From NCBI GenBank assembly GCA_003343905.1, contig QAKI01000046.1, positions 1 through 35,154 of the forward strand: 35,154 bases of DNA. Reading direction: 5' to 3'. Below the pieces are notes generated by a model. That model was given only the letters and a program-made list of their open reading frames with translations, was not told the origin of the DNA and did not search any database. Shown here in pieces: positions 30,763-35,154 of the stretch. The position numbers and the translations under genes are program-made. This DNA is from Subdoligranulum variabile (GTDB taxonomy: Bacteria > Bacillota > Clostridia > Oscillospirales > Ruminococcaceae). Position 1 is the first letter of the stretch. Each line of letters begins with the position of its first letter.

Positions 30763-32112
30763 ATGGAATTTGCGATCGGGATTATCTTGATAGCTTCGCT
30801 GTTTTTCATGGCGTGGTACTGTATCAAGGGGCACAACCTGATGACCGGTATGGCGCTTGCAGCAACGCTTTTTACCGTGTTGGCGCTTATTGGAAATGCT
30901 TTTATTCCTAATTCGGCCATGGAAGGGCAAAGCACGATTGATGTTTTGACTTACGTCTACCAAACGGGGCCCGCCAACTGGTGTTCCTCCATTTTGGTAT
31001 ATATCTTCTTTGGTGCATTTTTCGGTCGTGTGCTGATCGAAACCGGTATCGCCAGTTCGTTGATTCGCAAAACAGTAGAGTTGGGCGGCGACCGTCCTCT
31101 CATTACGATGTCGTTACTGTGCATCGTAACGGCGGTGATTTTTACCTCCATGACAGGCGCAGGGCCAGTCATGAGCATTGGCATTATTGTTCTGCCCATT
31201 ATGCTGAGCCTGGGCGTGCCTACCCATATTGCGCTATTTGCGTTCATGGGCTCTATTATGGCGGGCATGCATGCCAACATCATGCTGTTCAATCAGTTTA
31301 TTGCCATGTTCGTGGAACTGCGCCCGGAGGCTGCTGACTATACCTACCAGCAGAACTTCCCCTTTGGTATTACCTGCTGGGCTATCGCCCTGGTGGTAGT
31401 GATTGTGGTGGCAAGTTTCGCGCTCAAACGCGCCAAAGCTAGCCATACGTGGGCTGCACAGGCGACCTCTACGGAAAAGGTGGATGCTCCGTGGTACTCG
31501 TGGATTGCTGTGATATTGCCGGTGTTGGGCGTTTTGATCTTCAATATGCCCATTATTCTGGGGTTTGTCATTGCCTCGATCTATGCATTGCTGACCTGCG
31601 GCCGCCTAAAAGGGAAATTTTCAACAGTGACAGGGATGCTGCAGCGCTTGTTCACCAATGGTGCAGCGGATAGTGCGCCGCTGATTGGCTTTCTGCTGTT
31701 TTTGGCTATGTTTAACAACGCGGCGGTGTACGCCGCCCCGTACTTTGAGTCGCTGATTGGACGCTTCATTCCCACGAATCCGCTGGTTCTGTGCATTGCC
31801 TTTGGTCTGCTTTCTTTCCTTGGATTCTTCCGCGGTCCCCTCAGTCTGGTTGGTTGTGGTGCGGCCATCCTCTCTATCTTTTTGGCTTCCGCGGCTAATT
31901 TCCCGGTGGCTTTCCTGTACCCCCTGTTCTCCTGCGTCACACTGACGATGCAGCATCTGGACATCACCCAGTCCTGGGTGGCTTGGGGTATTGGTTACAC
32001 CAAAGTAGAAACCAAACCTTTCATGAAACTTACGATACCGACAGGTTGGGCATTGGGAATCATTCAGTGCATGCTGGTTTACTTTATGTTTGGCAGCTTG
32101 GTAACAGGCTGA
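30763..32112 (+). CDS. GntP-like permease (ion-transporter superfamily)
   Basis: A 449-residue membrane protein with about 11-12 hydrophobic helices, 15 bases after the isomerase stop, so co-transcribed. Segments such as SLLCIVTAVIFTSMTGAGPV followed by MSIGIIVLPIML, the matching late half FLGFFRGPLSLVGCGAAILS, and LTMQHLDITQSWVAWG are consistent with the two-fold pseudosymmetric ion-transporter superfamily (GntP/CitMHS-like proton or sodium symporters, mostly for sugar acids and carboxylates). Pairing with a sugar isomerase suggests an unusual substrate such as a uronate-, aldonate- or sulfonate-bearing sugar; that is inference. The family call is moderate. Confidence 0.7.
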   Translation: MEFAIGIILIASLFFMAWYCIKGHNLMTGMALAATLFTVLALIGNAFIPNSAMEGQSTIDVLTYVYQTGPANWCSSILVYIFFGAFFGRVLIETGIASSLIRKTVELGGDRPLITMSLLCIVTAVIFTSMTGAGPVMSIGIIVLPIMLSLGVPTHIALFAFMGSIMAGMHANIMLFNQFIAMFVELRPEAADYTYQQNFPFGITCWAIALVVVIVVASFALKRAKASHTWAAQATSTEKVDAPWYSWIAVILPVLGVLIFNMPIILGFVIASIYALLTCGRLKGKFSTVTGMLQRLFTNGAADSAPLIGFLLFLAMFNNAAVYAAPYFESLIGRFIPTNPLVLCIAFGLLSFLGFFRGPLSLVGCGAAILSIFLASAANFPVAFLYPLFSCVTLTMQHLDITQSWVAWGIGYTKVETKPFMKLTIPTGWALGIIQCMLVYFMFGSLVTG

Positions 32113-32131
32113 ATTTTCTCGCCAGATAGTC

Positions 32132-32165
32132 AGCAGGAGCCCCGGCGATGCGGGCTCCTGCTTTT
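32132..32165 (+). terminator. Terminator of the isomerase-permease operon
   Basis: The stem AGCAGGAGCCC (32132-32142) / GGGCTCCTGCT (32152-32162), with a CGGCGATGC loop, then TTTTCT. It isolates the operon from the regulator gene. Confidence 0.85.
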
Positions 32166-32181
32166 CTATGTCCGGTTTTAT

Positions 32182-32210
32182 TTGATTTGTACAGGAATTT
32201 ATACTATAAT
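32182..32210 (+). promoter_or_regulatory. Promoter of the GntR regulator gene
   Basis: TTGATT (32182-32187), a 17-bp spacer and TATAAT (32205-32210), 55 bases before the start codon. The palindrome of the isomerase promoter is not repeated here, so autoregulation through the same site is not seen. Confidence 0.75.
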
Positions 32211-32265
32211 AAAATGAATCAGAGAGCGGAGAGCGCTATACCATTAAGGAAAGGGTGGTGCGGCT

Positions 32266-33012
32266 GTGAAACGGGAACAGGTATCGCTCGCAGATCGAGC
32301 GTATGAAAAGATCAAAAAAAAGATTTTGTCGTTGGATTTTTTGCCGGGCCAGGTAATTTCGGATTTTAAGCTGCGAGAGGAATTGGAAATGAGCCGAACA
32401 CCCATCAAGGAAGCGCTCATGCACTTGGAGAGTGATGGACTCATTCTGGATTTGGGCAAACGGGGATATGAAGTCCGCCGGATCACGGCTCAGGATGTTG
32501 TGGATCTGTTTGATGCCCGTGCAGGTATCGAGTGCGCGGGATTAACGATCACTATGAGCCACGGCATAAGCGATGCAACGATGAAAAGACTGCGCGCTTT
32601 GAATGAAGAAGTGCGCATGGCGGATGAATCGGGTGATTATGAAGGCGTATTTGATCATGACTCTGAATTGCATGAAACACTAATGGAGGCTTCTGGAAAC
32701 CGGCGCTTAAACGAATATTATCGTATGATTTTGCTGCAAGTACGACGTATCCGATTGCTCACGTATTTTGAAAAAAGTCTGCCAAGCGTGGCAGTACAGT
32801 TGCATACACAAATTTTTGACGCCATAGAAGGTGGACACCACCAGGAAGCACTGGCCTTTCTTCGTCAGCATATTTTAGATACCAAGAATGATTACTTGCG
32901 GGTAATGGAAGAAAGCATTCACGACGATGCAGACTTTGCGGTGCTGCGTTATTTGATTCGAAATAATTTAAAGGTGACGGAAAATGGCACCCACCCGGTG
33001 AATAGTGTATGA
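32266..33012 (+). CDS. GntR family transcriptional regulator, FCD (FadR) subfamily
   Basis: A 248-residue regulator. The N-terminal winged HTH (residues 8-75) has ADRAYEKIKKKILSLDFLPG, LREELEMSRTPIKEALMHLE and a wing GKRGYEVRRIT, all classic GntR. The C-terminal FCD effector domain (about 80-230) shows DLFDARAGIECAG, FDHDSELHETLMEASGN and LHTQIFDAI, with the metal-binding His/Asp set of FadR-type proteins. The GTG start is preceded by AAGGAAAGGGTGG. It lies after its own promoter and behind the terminator of the isomerase-permease operon, and probably binds the 24-bp palindrome at 29293. Ligands are usually sugar acids or their catabolites, which agrees with a GntP-like permease. Confidence 0.9.
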   Translation: MKREQVSLADRAYEKIKKKILSLDFLPGQVISDFKLREELEMSRTPIKEALMHLESDGLILDLGKRGYEVRRITAQDVVDLFDARAGIECAGLTITMSHGISDATMKRLRALNEEVRMADESGDYEGVFDHDSELHETLMEASGNRRLNEYYRMILLQVRRIRLLTYFEKSLPSVAVQLHTQIFDAIEGGHHQEALAFLRQHILDTKNDYLRVMEESIHDDADFAVLRYLIRNNLKVTENGTHPVNSV

Positions 33013-33226
33013 GACCCGGACCGCACCGCCGGAGTGTTTATAAGCGAAGAAATGGAATTCCTGACGTGGGCGGGCAGCGCCATAGGCAAAGCCTTTTGCC
33101 CGCAGGACCCGCAGAAATGAGCGTTCCTGACGGGGAATAAAAAATTTTCGGCAAGAAATATTTGCATTTTCCGTTTGGATTTGGTATACTGTATAAGTTC
33201 TCCGATAAGAGGAACAGAAACCATGT

Positions 33227-33303
33227 GCGGTCGTAGCTCAGCTGGATAGAGCGTTGGACTCCGACTCCAAAGGCCAGAGGTTCGAATCCCCCCGGCCGCA
33301 CCA
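33227..33303 (+). tRNA. tRNA-Arg (CCG)
   Basis: Cloverleaf: acceptor GCGGTCG / CGGCCGC, D-arm GCTCAGCTGGATAGAGC, anticodon stem TTGGA-CTCCGAC-TCCAA with anticodon CCG, T-arm GAGG-TTCGAAT-CCCC, encoded CCA at 33301-33303. A 21-base piece of its 3' end recurs at 33432-33452, so the gene has probably served as an integration site. Confidence 0.95.
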
Positions 33304-33304
33304 G

Positions 33305-33335
33305 GAGCAGCACCCTTGCGGGTGTTGCTCTTTTT
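33305..33335 (+). terminator. Terminator of tRNA-Arg
   Basis: The stem GAGCAGCACCC (33305-33315) / GGGTGTTGCTC (33320-33330) with one G-U pair, followed by five T. Confidence 0.85.
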
Positions 33336-33431
33336 GTTTTGTGCGATACCCGGCGGGATGTTTCGAGGGCGGATTCGAACAGCCCGTGCCTGCCGTTTGC
33401 TCCTGCGGACTGTTTTTAGGGCGCGGCTTGG

Positions 33432-33452
33432 CGAATCCCCCCGGCTGCACCA
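33432..33452 (+). repeat. Duplicate of the tRNA-Arg 3' end (att-like)
   Basis: CGAATCCCCCCGGCTGCACCA differs from the tRNA end at 33283-33303 by one base. The copies are 149 bases apart. The first half of the tRNA is absent, as at the far junction of an integrated element. The bases in between include GGATTCGAACAGCCCG (from about 33373), related to the scars at 187-202 and 1038-1053. Confidence 0.85.
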
Positions 33453-33457
33453 AAAAA

Positions 33458-33489
33458 GGTCGCTGTATTGCAGTACAGCGACCTTTTTT
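33458..33489 (+). terminator. Terminator after the att-like repeat
   Basis: The stem GGTCGCTGTA (33458-33467) / TACAGCGACC (33474-33483) then six T. Together with the att-like repeat this copies the layout of a tRNA followed by its terminator. Confidence 0.85.
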
Positions 33490-33572
33490 ATTAGTGCTTT
33501 AGCAAAGACCTTTCGCGAATAAGCGAAAGGCCAACAACCGCCCGCTATACGGGTGGATTAAAGCTTAAGCAA

Positions 33573-33638
33573 AGAAACATCCTTTCCGGTAAAATAGAGA
33601 TTGTTCAAGCCTCTAAAAAACCAGGAAAGGATGTTTCT
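33573..33638 (+). promoter_or_regulatory. IS200-type leader hairpin hiding the transposase start
   Basis: AGAAACATCCTTTCC (33573-33587) is perfectly complementary to GGAAAGGATGTTTCT (33624-33638). The right arm holds the ribosome site of tnpA, so the hairpin would block translation of read-through transcripts, a known feature of IS200 left ends. Confidence 0.75.
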
Positions 33639-33639
33639 T

Positions 33640-33966
33640 GTGGCAAATAGTTTAGCACATACCAAATGGGTATGCAAGTATCACATTGTTTTTACACCGA
33701 AGTACCGTCGAAAAGTAATCTATAAAGAGTTGAGAAAAGATATCCAGCAAATCATAAAAGATTTGTGTAAGTGGAAAGGAGTAGAAATTATAGAAGGGCA
33801 TATGATGCCGGATCATATACATATTCTGGTAAGTATACCGCCCAAATACAGTGTATCTCAATTCATGGGATATCTCAAAGGGAAAAGTGCAATGATGATA
33901 TTTGAAAGGCATGCAAACCTGAAATATAAATTTGGGAATAGAAATTTCTGGGCAACAGGATATTAA
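33640..33966 (+). CDS. tnpA: IS200/IS605 family transposase TnpA, C-terminally truncated
   Basis: A 108-residue Y1 transposase fragment. HTKWVCKYHIVFTPKYRRKV is the family N-terminus, and the HUH metal motif is DHIHILV (H59, H61). It stops at FWATGY with TAA, where intact relatives continue with a VSTVG segment and a helix carrying the catalytic Tyr (Y127 in IS608 TnpA). About 30-40 residues are missing, so it cannot cleave DNA; the next 100 bases do not restore the frame. GTG at 33640 lies eight bases after AGGAAAGGA. No tnpB follows. It is a dead remnant beside tRNA-Arg. Confidence 0.88.
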   Translation: MANSLAHTKWVCKYHIVFTPKYRRKVIYKELRKDIQQIIKDLCKWKGVEIIEGHMMPDHIHILVSIPPKYSVSQFMGYLKGKSAMMIFERHANLKYKFGNRNFWATGY

Positions 33967-34057
33967 GGGCCATATAAAATAGGAAAACTGCAAAAATAAG
34001 GCTTTTCGGGGCCTGCAATCCGAAAAAATAAAATATAAAGACTATCACATTACGCAG

Positions 34058-34091
34058 AAAGCCGTCCGGGTAAACCTGGGCGGCTTTTTTG
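34058..34091 (+). terminator. Terminator between tnpA remnant and ICE-type gene
   Basis: AAAGCCGTCCGGGT / ACCTGGGCGGCTTTTTT, with one mismatch and a G-rich centre, followed by six T. It separates the transposase remnant from the mobile-element gene at 34180. A small AATTTTCT / AGAAAATT dyad lies at about 34117-34139. Confidence 0.75.
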
Positions 34092-34179
34092 CGTGGTAGG
34101 CTTGGAAAGGAGGGAAATTTTCTAGTAGAAAATTAAAGCTAATTTTTGTGCAATACGCCAAATTAAAGGAGGTTAGTGA

Positions 34180-35154
34180 ATGGCAGATGACAAGCTGAAA
34201 ACAGGCCCGGAGTCCCCTGGTTCGGATAGTCCCGGCGAGGCCCCCGTGGAAAAGGCCCCGGAAACTGCCGCGCCGGAAAAAACGGTGGAGCCTGCCGAGC
34301 CCGATACTGGCCCGGTGCCCCAGCCAGAGCAGGCTGTTCTCTCTGGTATGGGTGGGGAGGCTCCGGCCCGGACTGCTCCGGGCGAGGTGGTGGTTGATTT
34401 TGACAAAATCAACGAGCTTATGTCCCAGCGGCGGGCGACGGCGCGTGAAGCAGTATCAAAGGCGGAGGCCCCGGCTGTCGAGGAGGGTTCCCCCAAACAT
34501 GGGGATAAGGCGTTCCGTGACTTGTTCGGGAACGAGGAAAAACCACCCTGGGAAAAATCTCTGGATGAAATCAAGGAGGAGGAAAACACGCAAAAGCGCC
34601 GGGGCCGTCCGAAAAAGGCAAAGGATAAGACGGAGCCCGACAAGCCGGAAAAGGGGCCGGGCACCCGCAAGGGCCGCCCGTCTAAGGCTGACAAGGCGGC
34701 CCTTGGCAAGTCCCCGGCCCCCGGTGTTCTGGACAAAGTGTCCAGAGGTAAGGATAAGGAAAAAGAGCCCACCCCCGCCCAGCGTGGGGGAAAAACACGC
34801 CGGGAACGCAATCAAAATGTGAAAGATTTTTTGGCGGGCAAGCGTGAAACTCCCTTTGCGGATGGTAAGCAACCGCCTAAATCCACTAAGGCCGCCCCGG
34901 TCAAGGAGGCGGAGGCCCCGCCCCCGGAGATCCACCTGCCGCCTACTCCAGAAGTGCCGCCCCGCCCGGTGGAAGAGGGAAAAATTGTCTATCTGAAACT
35001 TTCGGAGCTTCACCCATTCCATACTTTACGGGATCACCCGTTCAAGGTGCAGGACGATAAGGCGATGGACGATCTGGTGGGGACAATCAAGGAACACGGC
35101 ATTATGACCCCCGCCACCGTCCGCCCGGAAAAGGACGGCAGCGGCTATGAGATC
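34180..35154 (+). CDS. ParB N-terminal domain protein of an integrative element (partial)
   Basis: 325 codons reach the window edge. The first 265 residues are disordered, rich in Pro, Glu, Lys and Ala, with two AT-hook-like motifs (RRGRPKK at 140-146 and RKGRPSK at 163-169). From about residue 270, KIVYLKLSELHPFHTL and DLVGTIKEHGIMTPATVRP match the ParB/Srx N-terminal domain. Proteins of this kind are encoded in Clostridia conjugative transposons near the replication or partition module; the AT-hook-rich leader is unusual. AAAGGAGG lies seven bases before ATG at 34180. The reading frame, codon use and position after the tRNA suggest the beginning of an integrated element that extends beyond the window. 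Confidence 0.75.
   Translation, partial: MADDKLKTGPESPGSDSPGEAPVEKAPETAAPEKTVEPAEPDTGPVPQPEQAVLSGMGGEAPARTAPGEVVVDFDKINELMSQRRATAREAVSKAEAPAVEEGSPKHGDKAFRDLFGNEEKPPWEKSLDEIKEEENTQKRRGRPKKAKDKTEPDKPEKGPGTRKGRPSKADKAALGKSPAPGVLDKVSRGKDKEKEPTPAQRGGKTRRERNQNVKDFLAGKRETPFADGKQPPKSTKAAPVKEAEAPPPEIHLPPTPEVPPRPVEEGKIVYLKLSELHPFHTLRDHPFKVQDDKAMDDLVGTIKEHGIMTPATVRPEKDGSGYEI

Overview
The window looks like chromosomal DNA from a GC-rich gut Clostridia, probably Oscillospiraceae (Gemmiger/Subdoligranulum/Faecalibacterium-like). The evidence is the Firmicutes-type order mnmE - mnmG - rsmG - noc-like parB - parA(soj) - parB - serS on the minus strand, parS sites, GTG/TTG starts with strong AGGAGG ribosome sites, and long GC-rich intergenic repeat mosaics. 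The genus is inferred; the synteny is visible in the sequence.

Layout. 1-1100: the tail of a serine recombinase, then a two-gene DUF4160 module lying between 49-bp direct repeats. 1104-2817: a CPBP membrane protease and a two-TM potassium channel. 2935-5308: a MarR - FUSC exporter - TraX-like operon with its own promoter and a dyad over the -10. 5999-6907: a DUF2268-type zinc protease. 7462-10367: an SGNH/MBOAT O-acylation pair whose MBOAT gene is broken. 11400-11640: tRNA-Glu and tRNA-Met, with unusual inverted repeats around and between them. 11891-15286: serS, parB, parA and a parS. 16357-23496: noc-like parB, rsmG (containing a second parS), mnmG, an orphan four-helix-bundle gene and mnmE. 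24557-29002: aroD, a divergent patatin, an EcsC-like/SHOCT membrane protein, a small coiled-coil protein and an alpha/beta hydrolase. 29262-33012: a less GC-rich catabolic island with a FucI/AraA-like isomerase, a GntP-like permease and a GntR/FCD regulator, behind a perfect 24-bp palindromic operator. 33227 to the end: tRNA-Arg with a duplicated 3' end, a truncated IS200-type transposase, and the start of an ICE-type ParB protein with AT-hook-like motifs.

The most striking signal lies between the genes. Six intergenic spacers (about 5.3-6.0, 6.9-7.4, 10.5-11.1, 15.3-16.2, 18.2-18.9 and 23.6-24.5 kb) are built from a small set of reused modules. One is a family of at least 16 short palindromes, each preceded by the tetranucleotide GTAG and ordered with nearly constant spacing (inverted, inverted, direct, direct). 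This is the hallmark of REP/REPIN elements mobilised by RAYT (Y1/HUH) transposases. Their stems differ in sequence but keep pairing. A second family is a 46-50 nt double hairpin in two co-varying forms, and a third is an element of about 100-210 bp in five copies. No autonomous partner gene is in the window.

How genes work together: parA, parB, the noc-like protein and the two parS sites form an origin-proximal segregation/occlusion set; mnmE and mnmG modify the tRNA wobble uridine; the isomerase, permease and GntR regulator form one uptake/catabolism unit; SGNH and MBOAT would have been an exopolymer O-acylation pair before the MBOAT gene was damaged.
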